The notes below the pieces were generated by a model. It was not told where the DNA came from, did no database searches, and saw nothing but the letters and a program-made list of their open reading frames with translations. Shown here piece after piece: positions 1-8,214 of a stretch of 19,862 nucleotides of DNA. The position numbers and the translations under genes were made by a program. Source of the stretch: Chloroflexota bacterium. Lineage in GTDB: Bacteria > Chloroflexota > Anaerolineae > Promineifilales > Promineifilaceae. The stretch spans positions 1-19,862 of the forward strand of contig QQUD01000055.1 of the NCBI GenBank assembly GCA_008501785.1, read 5' to 3'. Each line of letters begins with the position of its first letter. Position 1 is the first letter of the stretch.

Positions 1-1722
1 GGTGTAAGTGTTTACATGACACAGCGCGTTTACCAATTAGATCAGCAAGCATTGTTAACGGCCATCGACGTACTCGCCCGCTATATTTTAGCCATCCCTG
101 GGGCATTGTTAGCCGCATGGGCCATTTACATCGAGCAGCAATCCTTTCACCGGCATGGCTTAACAAAAAGCGGCAATGACCTGCTGCGAGCGGCAATGGC
201 GCTCATCATTTATGGCTTAATCGGCCAGATTTTTGTGAAATCAAGCTTTCTCTTTCCCTCCAATATTGTCAATTCAGACCTGTTTCTACAAATATTCGGA
301 ATACCGGTACAGCTATTTCGTGCATTTTCGGCCACAGTGATGGCTGTTTTTGTGGTTCGTGCGCTGCGTGCGTTTGAATTCGAGCGTCAGCGCAAATTAA
401 TGGAAGCCAATGAAGCGCGGATGGCAGCCCAAAGTCAAGCTTTATCTATTCAACAGCAGGCACAAGAAGATACCCATCGGCTCAACAAAGAATTGACAGC
501 AGCACTGCAAGATTTAAAGCTGCTGTTCGATTTTTCACGCGGGCTGGCGGTGACATTGGAGCGGGAAAAGTTGGTAGATACGGCCGTTTCCCACCTCGTC
601 AAAGCCCTCATCTGGGTAGATGGGGCTGCAATTCTCTGGCAAGAGCACGCGGACAGCCCCCTAAACGTTATTAGCTGCGATGGTAATTTAGCAGCCCACA
701 ATAATTTATTTTCCGATTCTGTGGAAACCTTAGGCAACAAGGTCATTCAAAGTGGCGCAGCATTGCGCCAATACAAAGGTGTGACAGATGCGTTAGAAAA
801 TGGCCCATTGCCCAGAACAAACTTTTCAATTGGATTACCGCTGACGCGACAAGATCAAGTGACGGGTGCATTTGTTTTACAGGTAAAGACAACCACGACA
901 CCGCTCAGCCACAATGAAATCAAGTTACTGCACACGCTGGCAGGGCAGTTAAGCATCGCCATTGAAAATGCTACGCTTTACCAGGAAGTGCAAGCGCGTG
1001 AAATTTTGCGTGGAGAGCTGTTGCATCAAGTTGTCTCGGCTCAAGAGCAGGAGCGGCAGCGCATTGCCCGTGAACTACACGATGGCACGGGGCAGCTGTT
1101 AACCGCGATGGGGCTTGGTTTTGCCGCAGCAGCCAACAGTTCACTCACCAATCCACAGTTAGCCAGCGAACAATTAACCACACTCAAAAAAATGACGATG
1201 GAAGCGATGCGTGAGCTACGTGACTTAATTGCTGATTTACGTCCCTCGTTGCTGGATGATCTGGGATTGATCCCGGCTCTGCAAAGTCAGCTTAAAACGT
1301 TTGATCATCGCATGGATCATTCTGGACAACCTATTCATGCGACAATTAAGGTAAACGGCCGTGTTCATCGCCTGCACCCCGACATCGAAACAACCGCCTT
1401 TCGCATCATTCAAGAAGCACTGAATAACGTGGCTAAACATGCCCAGGCAACAAAGGTGCGCGTTCAGTTAAATTACCGAGAACCGTCTCTCAATTTAGTA
1501 GTAACAGATAATGGTCGTGGATTTAATGCGACACAATTTTTTAATGGCACATCAACCCGTCATGCCTGGGGGCTATTAGGCATGCAAGAGCGTGTAGCGC
1601 TTGTAGGCGGGCAATTTGAAATTCAGTCTCAACCAGGCAGCGGCACTACGATTGATGTTAGTCTGCCATTTCTAACTGAAGGAGAAGAGCATGTCGAAGA
1701 TTCGCTTACTCTTGGTGGATGA
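1..1722 (+). CDS. Membrane sensor histidine kinase, NarL/DegS (HisKA_3) type, 5' end outside the window
   Basis: This is the sensor of a two-component pair and should autophosphorylate and pass phosphate to the regulator that follows. The reading frame is open to base 1; the first in-frame ATG is at 16, with no ribosome binding site in front of it. Numbering from that ATG, hydrophobic segments lie near residues 18-42, 57-76 and 103-118. A coiled linker follows at about 120-165, then a GAF-like domain at about 170-320. The H-box ERQRIARELHDGTGQ has its phosphoacceptor at His355. The ATPase domain shows the N-box (QEALNNVAKHA, about 466-476), DNGRGF near 496 and GLLGMQERV near 520. From memory of the family, relatives carry further membrane helices before the part seen here, so the ATG at 16 is probably internal. 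The signal sensed cannot be read from the sequence. Confidence 0.9.
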   Translation, partial: GVSVYMTQRVYQLDQQALLTAIDVLARYILAIPGALLAAWAIYIEQQSFHRHGLTKSGNDLLRAAMALIIYGLIGQIFVKSSFLFPSNIVNSDLFLQIFGIPVQLFRAFSATVMAVFVVRALRAFEFERQRKLMEANEARMAAQSQALSIQQQAQEDTHRLNKELTAALQDLKLLFDFSRGLAVTLEREKLVDTAVSHLVKALIWVDGAAILWQEHADSPLNVISCDGNLAAHNNLFSDSVETLGNKVIQSGAALRQYKGVTDALENGPLPRTNFSIGLPLTRQDQVTGAFVLQVKTTTTPLSHNEIKLLHTLAGQLSIAIENATLYQEVQAREILRGELLHQVVSAQEQERQRIARELHDGTGQLLTAMGLGFAAAANSSLTNPQLASEQLTTLKKMTMEAMRELRDLIADLRPSLLDDLGLIPALQSQLKTFDHRMDHSGQPIHATIKVNGRVHRLHPDIETTAFRIIQEALNNVAKHAQATKVRVQLNYREPSLNLVVTDNGRGFNATQFFNGTSTRHAWGLLGMQERVALVGGQFEIQSQPGSGTTIDVSLPFLTEGEEHVEDSLTLGG

Positions 1723-2359
1723 TCACGCAGTTGTCCGCTCCGGTTTAAGGATGTTATTGGAAGCACAGCCAGATATGGAAATCGTTGGGGAAGCAACCAG
1801 CGGCAGTGAAGCGGTCCACATGGTACAGCGCGAAAAACCAGATGTGGTGTTGATGGATGTGCAAATGCCGGGGTCGAATGGGATCGATGCCACCAAACAA
1901 ATTAAACGGGTGATGCCGGAAACGGCCGTTCTCACCCTCACCATGTACGAAAACGAGCAGTACTTCCTCGAAATGCTAAAAGCAGGTGCTTCTGGCTACG
2001 TCCCCAAACGCGCCGCCCCTGACGAACTCGTCGATGCCATTCGCACTGTCTACGGTGGCGATGTCTTTTTGCATCCCAGCATGGCAAACATGCTCGTACA
2101 AAATTACCTTGGTACTGAAGATAGTAAATCAAAACCCAAAGAAGAGGATGAACTCGACAAATTAACCCCACGCGAACGGGAAGTGTTAATCCAAATAGCT
2201 GAAGGGCTAACCAACGCAGAAATTGCCAAAAAATTGTGCATCAGCGTCAAAACAGTAGACCGCCACCGCGAAAATATGATGCAAAAACTCAACATCCACA
2301 ACCGCATCGACCTGGTCAAATTCGCCATCAAAAAAGGCCTCATTTCACTAGACGACTGA
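1691..2359 (+). CDS. NarL/FixJ-family response regulator with LuxR-type HTH
   Basis: This is a DNA-binding response regulator and the partner of the kinase it overlaps by 32 bases. The start follows GGAG with a 6-base spacer. Residues 1-120 form a receiver domain: Asp10 and Asp11 (acidic pocket), Asp56 (phosphoacceptor, in LMDVQMPG), Thr84 (switch) and Lys106. A linker of about 30 residues rich in Lys and Glu leads to a LuxR-type HTH at about 155-215 (LTPREREVL ... NAEIAKKL ... VKTVDRHRENMMQKL). The length of 222 residues is normal for the family. It converges on the cytochrome block, with 18 bases between stop codons and no terminator between them. Its targets are not known; nearby NarL-like heptamers are listed separately. 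Confidence 0.93.
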   Translation: MSKIRLLLVDDHAVVRSGLRMLLEAQPDMEIVGEATSGSEAVHMVQREKPDVVLMDVQMPGSNGIDATKQIKRVMPETAVLTLTMYENEQYFLEMLKAGASGYVPKRAAPDELVDAIRTVYGGDVFLHPSMANMLVQNYLGTEDSKSKPKEEDELDKLTPREREVLIQIAEGLTNAEIAKKLCISVKTVDRHRENMMQKLNIHNRIDLVKFAIKKGLISLDD

Positions 2360-2377
2360 TCACCTGCTCACATCACC

Positions 2378-4099
2378 TTACGGCGCTCCAGCTAAAACCC
2401 ACGCTTTCAACGCTTCCAATTCATCATCCAACACCTGACCACCATGCTCAGTTTCCTCAGTTTGGCGTTGAATCAGCAAACTCCCATCTGGATCGCCAGG
2501 AATCAACACGGGACCATTTTTACCACCAGCCATCATTGTTTCATAAGTCGTCAAATCCAGCTCTGCTTTTAATTCGGGTGCGCCATGGCAGGCAATACAA
2601 CGACCGTCTAACAAAACCTTAAAAGTCGCATCATACGTTCTAGGTACACCCTCCAATAAATAGGGACTGGTATTACGTAAAGTATAAATTTGACGTGCCA
2701 AATAGGATTCTAAAGCCGGGTCATTAAACCCAGTATATTCCCAATCCGGTCCATGACAGGCTGCATTGCCACAAAAAGAAGCATCGGCTGGCGGTTTGTC
2801 TTCCAACAGAGTGTAATCAATCGTCTCATCAATCGGTTCATGACACGCCACACACGAAGAATCAATCGTTTCGCCATGCATCGCAATCCAGCTTGTGTGC
2901 AAGTGAGACGGTGGTTCCGGTCCCTGCGGAAGTTCAATATTTGTGACCAGCGAGTTAGAATCAACGACAACAGGTATCGAATGGCACAAATTGCACTCCA
3001 ACCGTATCGCTTCTTCCCTGCCCGTAAGATGTTTACCATCATGACAACGGAAACAACCCGGATCATTGATATGACCTAAATTGTCTGCGTGTGTATTCCA
3101 ATCCAATTTTTGCTCTGGAAATACGCTTTGTTCATAAATATCTTTTAGAACTTGAATGGTATCTGTAATTGCTTGCTCCTGATTTAGAGCGACCTGCGGA
3201 TAATTTTCAGTATAAAAATCGGCTAACAAATCAAACGCAGCACCAGCAGTCGCCCTATCCACATAGGGTTGTGTCAGCAGCGCAACAGCCTCACGTCGAA
3301 TATAAGGCAGGTCCGATGCAATCAAACCCTTATTGATTGCCAGATCAACAGCCTTATCGGGATCAGGAATGGCATGTGTGATTCGATTATGGCAGGAAAT
3401 ACAATCCATGCGCTCTAAAAACGAACCAGCCACATCCTCAGGGGTTATCTCAGACGCCACATCATAATATTCGGTAATATTGCCATCCTCATCAACAGTC
3501 CGCACATAAGGAATCTCTTGCTGATTTAGATCAGTTGCCAAAAACCAGACTTTATTTTCAATATGCCAGTGAATACCCTGTCCCAAACCTTCCCGACTAC
3601 TGCCCCCACCCGTCTTTAAGATCACATAGGTGCGCTGCGGCGTGTTGGCTTCATCACTTTGGTAAGCGCGTAATTCACGCAAGCTGTCATCAGAAAACTT
3701 CTCAGGAAAATGGCATCGTTCGCAAGAATCTCGCGCTGGTCGCATGTTGTGGGCATAAATGGGAAATTCATAATCTTGATTGAGCGTAGCAATCACATGA
3801 CGCAAATCGCCAGCCTTGCGCGTAAACTGCGTTGTAAATTCATCCCGACCTAAATGGCATTCAACACACTGCACACGGGCATGAGGTGATCGCAAATAGG
3901 CACTGTATTCGGGTGGCATGGTATGACAGGCCGTTCCACAAAACTCTGGTGAATTTGTGTAGCTCCATCCCTGTACAGAGCCTGCAATGACGGCAAGTGT
4001 CAAAACACCAAGAAGCGCAAATGGAAGCACACGTCGCCACCGTGGTGCGTCACTAAGCGGAAAGAAAAGGCGTCTTATTTTGTTTAAGATATTGCGCAT
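2378..4099 (-). CDS. NapC/NirT-like membrane-anchored multiheme cytochrome c (9 haem motifs)
   Basis: This is a probable quinol-oxidising cytochrome of the NapC/NirT superfamily. A short basic N terminus and one membrane helix (about residues 25-45) anchor a large extracytoplasmic haem domain. Nine haem motifs are visible. Seven are CXXCH. The first is CX3CH (CGTACH, just after the helix, as in many relatives) and the eighth is CX4CH (CGNAACH). The NapC-like part covers about the first 110 residues. The last 75 residues look like a separate small cytochrome domain (CIACH, then GDPDGSLL and a final LKAWVLAGAP). An ATG at 4120 is possible, but GAGGA lies 8 bases before the ATG at 4099, so I use the latter (573 residues). 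At this length it is a multidomain extension, since a plain NapC has about 200 residues. Its likely partner is the octaheme lipoprotein upstream. Confidence 0.88.
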   Translation of the reverse strand: MRNILNKIRRLFFPLSDAPRWRRVLPFALLGVLTLAVIAGSVQGWSYTNSPEFCGTACHTMPPEYSAYLRSPHARVQCVECHLGRDEFTTQFTRKAGDLRHVIATLNQDYEFPIYAHNMRPARDSCERCHFPEKFSDDSLRELRAYQSDEANTPQRTYVILKTGGGSSREGLGQGIHWHIENKVWFLATDLNQQEIPYVRTVDEDGNITEYYDVASEITPEDVAGSFLERMDCISCHNRITHAIPDPDKAVDLAINKGLIASDLPYIRREAVALLTQPYVDRATAGAAFDLLADFYTENYPQVALNQEQAITDTIQVLKDIYEQSVFPEQKLDWNTHADNLGHINDPGCFRCHDGKHLTGREEAIRLECNLCHSIPVVVDSNSLVTNIELPQGPEPPSHLHTSWIAMHGETIDSSCVACHEPIDETIDYTLLEDKPPADASFCGNAACHGPDWEYTGFNDPALESYLARQIYTLRNTSPYLLEGVPRTYDATFKVLLDGRCIACHGAPELKAELDLTTYETMMAGGKNGPVLIPGDPDGSLLIQRQTEETEHGGQVLDDELEALKAWVLAGAP

Positions 4100-4135
4100 G
4101 ATGTCGTTCCTCAATTGCATTCAAAAAAGATCGTC

Positions 4136-4182
4136 GGAGTGGAGGCTTTAGCCGGAACGGTTCCGGCTAAAGCCTCCACTCC
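4136..4182. repeat. 47-base nearly perfect palindrome between two cytochrome genes
   Basis: The arms 4136-4158 and 4160-4182 are exact reverse complements of 23 bases around a single central base. On the minus strand the stem is followed, after about 9 bases, by six T residues. It could therefore weaken transcription between the octaheme gene and the NapC-like gene. The central part (GGAGGCTTTAGCC) looks like a mobile palindromic repeat rather than a simple terminator, but copy number in the genome cannot be seen from here. Confidence 0.75.
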
Positions 4183-4211
4183 GTATCAGAAATTTGATTT
4201 TGACAGATTAT

Positions 4212-5468
4212 TTACCCTTCTGGGGTTGGGGTTAACTTAGGTTCCAGAGTTGGTTCGGGTGTTGGGGTGGGTTTAGCATGGTAGCCATCGGCGGCAGCGG
4301 CGAGAACGGCCGTTTCCAACACACTCGCCTTCTGCCCATTGTGACAACTCCCACACGCATATTCCAAAGTCAAATACGGCATCACCAGCGTCCCATCCTC
4401 ATTAAACTGGGTCGCATCCGGTTCCGTGTTGATAGCGAATTGATGCGAGCGAATATCTCCCCGCAGCAGTTCAAGATTACCTTGTGCCGACTTCGCCATC
4501 GGAGCCATATGGCAATCCACGCAATCCATCCCCAAATGATTCCTCACATTGCGTCGTTCATTTTGAAAATGGCATGATTCACAAACCTGCACAATGCCCT
4601 TGTTAGGATTGAGCGCTTCATCTACAAACAAGGTGCTCGCATGTGGATCATGACAGGTCACACATGGCGTGGCGAAATGTTTGGAATTGTAAATATCCTC
4701 ATACTGCTCGTGATGTTTCTCAAATCCGTTTTGGGCATCAATTTGCGCCGGATTTCCGCGTGAATGACATTTCCCACACATTTGAGAAGAACGATCCACT
4801 TTCATGAACACGCCATATGGATCATCCGAATGGCGGCTCCCAGGACCATGACACGCTTCACATTGCACACCAGGAAAAGCCCACGTGCCAATAATGCCTT
4901 CTAAATCATCCTGATGACCTTCTGGTCGGTACCCTGTCGTGTGACAAACACCACAATCATATGGTTTTTCCTCGCCTGGGTGATACGGTACCCATTCGGC
5001 AAGATTATCTACAAAGCTGTTTTTATAGTTATATTGCGTGAGGCTGTTTTCATCACCGGTAACGATAAAACCTTTGTCGTCAATAAAACGAACCTTCCAG
5101 CCATAACCACCAATGACATACGTAATATCGTCCCAGCTATATCCTTCAGGCGGATTTCTAATACCATTAGTGATTGCATCATAGGGAAATCTGGGAGGCT
5201 GGCCATCTTCTATTTTGGTCAATTTATAGGGATGGCCCGACAGCATAAACCGAGCGTATTCATCCTCATGACATTGCCCGCATTTTTCAGAACCAACATA
5301 TTCTTGACTCACAATTGCATCTTCTCCAGGTGGACCCACAGGCCCCATTGGTCCAGGCGCACCAGCAGGCCCTAGTGGACCGGCTGGCCCCATCTCCCCC
5401 GTACAAGCCACTGCAAATAAAAGGAGTAATGAAAGTCCGAAAAATAACACCTGCATTTTGTGTGTCAT
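4212..5468 (-). CDS. Octaheme c-type cytochrome lipoprotein with collagen-like tether
   Basis: This is an exported lipoprotein with eight CXXCH motifs (CGQCH, CGVCH, CEACH, CGKCH, CVTCH, CESCH, CVDCH, CGSCH), probably an electron carrier on the outer face of the membrane. The signal peptide ends in the lipobox AVAC with Cys22. Directly after it come nine Gly-X-Y triplets (about residues 24-50, rich in GPA, GPM and GPP), a collagen-like stalk. The haem domain starts at YVGSEKCGQCH and contains the block YVIGGYGWKVRFID. The C terminus is a Pro/Thr/Glu tail. The first ATG of the frame is at 5492, but AGGGG lies 6 bases before the ATG at 5468, which also gives a clean signal peptide. It is a full-length paralogue of the gene at 15737-17011. 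The haem domain resembles the cytochrome c554-like group; I cannot name its redox partner. Confidence 0.87.
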   Translation of the reverse strand: MTHKMQVLFFGLSLLLLFAVACTGEMGPAGPLGPAGAPGPMGPVGPPGEDAIVSQEYVGSEKCGQCHEDEYARFMLSGHPYKLTKIEDGQPPRFPYDAITNGIRNPPEGYSWDDITYVIGGYGWKVRFIDDKGFIVTGDENSLTQYNYKNSFVDNLAEWVPYHPGEEKPYDCGVCHTTGYRPEGHQDDLEGIIGTWAFPGVQCEACHGPGSRHSDDPYGVFMKVDRSSQMCGKCHSRGNPAQIDAQNGFEKHHEQYEDIYNSKHFATPCVTCHDPHASTLFVDEALNPNKGIVQVCESCHFQNERRNVRNHLGMDCVDCHMAPMAKSAQGNLELLRGDIRSHQFAINTEPDATQFNEDGTLVMPYLTLEYACGSCHNGQKASVLETAVLAAAADGYHAKPTPTPEPTLEPKLTPTPEG

Positions 5469-5650
5469 AGGGAACCCCTTCAAGCATGACATTTGCCTGG
5501 AATGATGTATTTAGCTGTGTAGATAAGAAAAAGGACGTTTATATAAGCAATTCCAATAAGCGTGCATTGAAATTACTAATCGAATGTTGATGGTTTAACT
5601 TTAAATTCAACTATGATGGGAACACAAGAGGGGTTGTCACACTTTTTTAT

Positions 5651-5664
5651 ATGACATGTGTCAT
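5651..5664. promoter_or_regulatory. Dyad ATGACA-TG-TGTCAT upstream of the octaheme lipoprotein gene
   Basis: Six-base arms separated by 2 bases form a compact dyad about 185 bases before the ATG at 5468. A further TGTCAC lies at 5635-5640. The gap 5469-5742 is AT-rich and holds no gene I can support. It is the only long non-coding stretch before the octaheme gene, so it is the natural place for its promoter. The regulator is unknown. Confidence 0.35.
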
Positions 5665-5742
5665 CGTTTGTATATTTTTTCACACTTAACGTAGGACAAT
5701 GGTACATATTGAGAAAAGAGTTGGTTAATTATGCTTTCACTT

Positions 5743-6111
5743 TTACACGGCAGGGGCTGATTGCACGTAAACAGGGCAAGTTTCGCACTTTGCCAGCAGT
5801 TGACCTGAGGACGATTGTTTTACTTGCCAGCAGGCAACGGCCGTATTCTCAAACGCCACACAATCCGATTCCTCACAATTATTAAAAACCCAACAATTTA
5901 TCAACGCAGGGAGGGCCGGGCGGGCGGTACTGCTCGGTACGGGTTGTGGCAATTGTGTTTTGGGTTGCTCGATAACGGCCGTTTCCTCCACCTCCCACCT
6001 ATCCACCAACCGATTCATCAACCAGCCAATAAACACCGTCAACACCAGCGGCGCAATGCACCGCAGCGCGAAAAGTAAAATCATTGTAAATGCAGCACCA
6101 GACTGGTTCAT
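5743..6111 (-). CDS. Small membrane protein with C-terminal two-CW-type cysteine domain
   Basis: This 122-residue protein has one membrane helix (about 8-33, with LLFALR and LMNR at its ends), a Pro-rich linker (about 44-68) and a cysteine-rich end. The six cysteines are at 73, 79, 84, 94, 109 and 112, with tryptophan after Cys73 and Cys94. The pattern is CW-x4-C-x4-C, then CW, then CxxC. It resembles the two-CW domain, which may bind metal; that name comes from memory, not from a search. It follows the NrfD gene by 25 bases and is probably cotranscribed with it. Its N-terminal helix is clearly related to the 39-residue protein at 9431-9550, which has only the helix. A role as an accessory or assembly subunit of the ferredoxin-NrfD complex is inference from position. 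Confidence 0.75.
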   Translation of the reverse strand: MNQSGAAFTMILLFALRCIAPLVLTVFIGWLMNRLVDRWEVEETAVIEQPKTQLPQPVPSSTARPALPALINCWVFNNCEESDCVAFENTAVACWQVKQSSSGQLLAKCETCPVYVQSAPAV

Positions 6112-6136
6112 TATTCTCTTCTCTCTTCATTCATAA

Positions 6137-7384
6137 CTAATCACCCGAAAAAACGGCCGTTTTTCTACCAACAACCATTTCTTCCACCCCATCATGCTCA
6201 ATAACCCGCAAAAACCGAATCCCCAACGTCACCGCCAACGCTCCATACGCAATCACGCCAGCGCCAGCCAATATTTCAGTCATCGACGGCACATACTGCG
6301 CATAAACCAGCACATCAGAAAACGGATTCGCATTCAAAACCAAAAGCTGCCCCACCATATTCGTATCCCAACGATGAGCGACCAATCCACCCACAACCAA
6401 GACCAACGCCAGCATATTCGCTCGTTCAAACTCACGCAGGCGTGAATTTAGCAAAATAATCATCGGCACAATAATGCCCAGCCCAATCTCACCAATCCAA
6501 AAGTTAAACGCCAACGGGCCATTAAACAACAAATCCAGCCCTTCGTTACGCCCCGGTTCGTAGGTATAAAGCTGCGCTAAAATATCCCACACCCGCACAT
6601 ACAAATACGCTACCAACACCCAGCCAACTGCCCACGACACCTTATTCAACAGGTACCGATTCACTTTGGCATGAGGCGAAACATACCCAGCCACCTTCGA
6701 CAACAGCACAATAAATGCTGGTCCAGCAGCCATCGCCGACAGCAAAAACATCATTGCCATACTTGGCCGATACAAAACGGGCCGCGCCTTTAGCACGCCA
6801 TAGGTTGCGCCCAATGATGACTGGTGCATCAGTGACAGCGCCAATCCACAAATCGCCAGGAAAGGGGCCAAATGATGAATTTTCTGCATCCACACAGCTA
6901 AACGCGGCCACCGATTCTGGAACCAATCTGCGCCGCCAAAGATGGGCAGCACTTCCAGCAGCAGCACGGTAAAGTAGAGCGCCACACACATCGTCACTTC
7001 CCACAGCGGCGAATGGATATTCCAAAAGACCATCGCGTGCCAAAACCGATCTGGGCGACCAATGTCAAGCAGCAGCGTCATCACTGCCATGCTGTAACCG
7101 ATGAGACCAACGAAAACGGCCGTTTTCGCCACCCCCCGCAACTCTTCCACTCGCAATAGATACACCGTCGCCGACAACAAAAATGCACCGGCACTCAACG
7201 CAATTGCCGACAGATCAATCGTGATCCACAAACCCCACGGCACCAAATCAGACATATTCGTCATCCACAAGCCCTGAGCAAACACGCGCACACCTGCCGC
7301 CAGACCAGCAATCATACAAATCACTAAACCGCCAATCCATGCCACGCCCAACCATTGCCTTGAAAATCGCTTGATGCTGTTCAT
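6137..7384 (-). CDS. NrfD/PsrC-family polytopic membrane subunit
   Basis: This is a quinone-interacting integral membrane subunit of 415 residues with about ten hydrophobic segments spread over its full length. The N-terminal part has the family look: VPWGLWITIDLSAIALSAGAF near residues 48-68, then LLLDIGRPDRFWHAMVFWN near 104-122. These polar residues in helices are typical of the NrfD/PsrC/HybB group, which exchanges electrons and sometimes protons between menaquinone and an iron-sulfur partner. The start ATG overlaps the stop codon of the ferredoxin gene (ATGA), so the two are translationally coupled. No molybdopterin or NrfA-like subunit is nearby, so the complex differs from classical Nrf, Psr or Qrc systems. 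Its partner for electrons beyond the ferredoxin is probably the octaheme cytochrome at 8215-9123. Confidence 0.9.
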   Translation of the reverse strand: MNSIKRFSRQWLGVAWIGGLVICMIAGLAAGVRVFAQGLWMTNMSDLVPWGLWITIDLSAIALSAGAFLLSATVYLLRVEELRGVAKTAVFVGLIGYSMAVMTLLLDIGRPDRFWHAMVFWNIHSPLWEVTMCVALYFTVLLLEVLPIFGGADWFQNRWPRLAVWMQKIHHLAPFLAICGLALSLMHQSSLGATYGVLKARPVLYRPSMAMMFLLSAMAAGPAFIVLLSKVAGYVSPHAKVNRYLLNKVSWAVGWVLVAYLYVRVWDILAQLYTYEPGRNEGLDLLFNGPLAFNFWIGEIGLGIIVPMIILLNSRLREFERANMLALVLVVGGLVAHRWDTNMVGQLLVLNANPFSDVLVYAQYVPSMTEILAGAGVIAYGALAVTLGIRFLRVIEHDGVEEMVVGRKTAVFSGD

Positions 7385-8157
7385 GCGCAGCCTCCTTCTT
7401 CATACGTTGGCAAATAATAGACACGCGGCTCGGCCCCTTTGTCCTCGTACAATCGAAATGCTGTATGCGTTGCCAACAAAGTACTTACTGTCGATTCGGG
7501 ATCATTCAAATCGCCAAAGAACCGCGCATCAACTGGACAGGCATTGACACAAGCCGGTGTTGCTTCCCGGTCTACCCCAGGCATCAAATCCATTTCCAAA
7601 CCCCGATCAATGCGCTGATAGCAAAATGAGCATTTCTCTACCACGCCACGCGGGCGACGTGCAACTTCGGGTGTGCCATGTGCGGGAACGGCCGTATTCT
7701 CCCCCACAAACGTCTGCCAATTAAACGAACGTGCGCCGTACGGACACGCCATCTGGCAATAACGACAGCCAATACACCGCTCATAATCCATCATCACAAT
7801 GCCATCACCTCGATGAAACGTGGCTGCAACCGGGCAAACGCCAACACAAGGTGCATTTTCGCAATGCATACACGGCACAGTTGCGTAAACAGTTTTGTCT
7901 GCCTGCTGCTCCACCTCAAGCACACGATTCCAGGAAATATCGGGCGATACGTCATTGTTTGCACGACAGGCCAGGGTGCAATCTTCACAACCCACACAGG
8001 CATTCAAATCAATAATCATGCCCCATCGATGGGTGCTCGTTTCACCACCACCACTTCGCTTGCGCGGACCGGTTTTCATTTGCATCGCCAGGGTTGCCGA
8101 GGCTAAACCTGCTAGCGACAATTTCATAAAATCACGTCGTTTTACTTTTTCTGTCAT
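7381..8157 (-). CDS. Tat-exported ferredoxin subunit with four [4Fe-4S] clusters (NrfC/PsrB/DmsB family)
   Basis: This is the electron-transfer subunit that normally pairs with an NrfD protein. The N terminus MTEKVKRRDFMKLSLAG is a twin-arginine signal (RRDFMK), which places the folded protein outside the cytoplasmic membrane. Sixteen cysteines form four cluster sites: 54/57/60/64, 96/99/104/108, 128/131/134/138 and 176/179/203/207, in the interleaved order usual for the family. A seventeenth cysteine lies next to the C terminus. The length of 258 residues is normal. AGGG lies 7 bases before the ATG. The stop overlaps the NrfD start by 4 bases. A 56-base gap with a hairpin separates it from the octaheme gene upstream in the same direction. 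Confidence 0.93.
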   Translation of the reverse strand: MTEKVKRRDFMKLSLAGLASATLAMQMKTGPRKRSGGGETSTHRWGMIIDLNACVGCEDCTLACRANNDVSPDISWNRVLEVEQQADKTVYATVPCMHCENAPCVGVCPVAATFHRGDGIVMMDYERCIGCRYCQMACPYGARSFNWQTFVGENTAVPAHGTPEVARRPRGVVEKCSFCYQRIDRGLEMDLMPGVDREATPACVNACPVDARFFGDLNDPESTVSTLLATHTAFRLYEDKGAEPRVYYLPTYEEGGCA

Positions 8158-8170
8158 CTTGTTTCCCTAA

Positions 8171-8205
8171 ATTTTCCCGGAAAAACTTAGAGTTTCCGGG
8201 AAAAT
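8171..8205. terminator. Intercistronic hairpin between octaheme and ferredoxin genes
   Basis: ATTTTCCCGGAAA (8171-8183) pairs exactly with 8193-8205 around a 9-base loop. There is no T-run after the stem on the minus strand, so it is not a full intrinsic terminator. It could block 3'-end decay of the octaheme message or lower readthrough into the ferredoxin and NrfD genes. Confidence 0.5.
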
Positions 8206-8214
8206 GAAGCAATT

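Noticed and set aside
4136..4182. Plain intrinsic terminator
   Set aside because: The stem is far longer and more exact than usual and the T-run is displaced, so I list it as a palindromic repeat instead.
4989..4995. TACCCAT heptamer
   Set aside because: A single copy inside a coding region with no partner; it is expected by chance at this length.
4914..5375. Open frame of 153 codons opposite the octaheme lipoprotein gene
   Set aside because: The minus-strand gene has eight haem motifs, a signal peptide and a good start; the + strand frame is its shadow.
5658..5885. Open frame of 75 codons on the + strand upstream of the octaheme gene
   Set aside because: It runs from AT-rich non-coding DNA into the reverse of the two-CW gene, with no ribosome binding site and no family resemblance.
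7678..8106. Open frame of 142 codons opposite the ferredoxin gene
   Set aside because: The minus-strand frame has sixteen cluster cysteines and a twin-arginine signal, so the + strand frame is a shadow.
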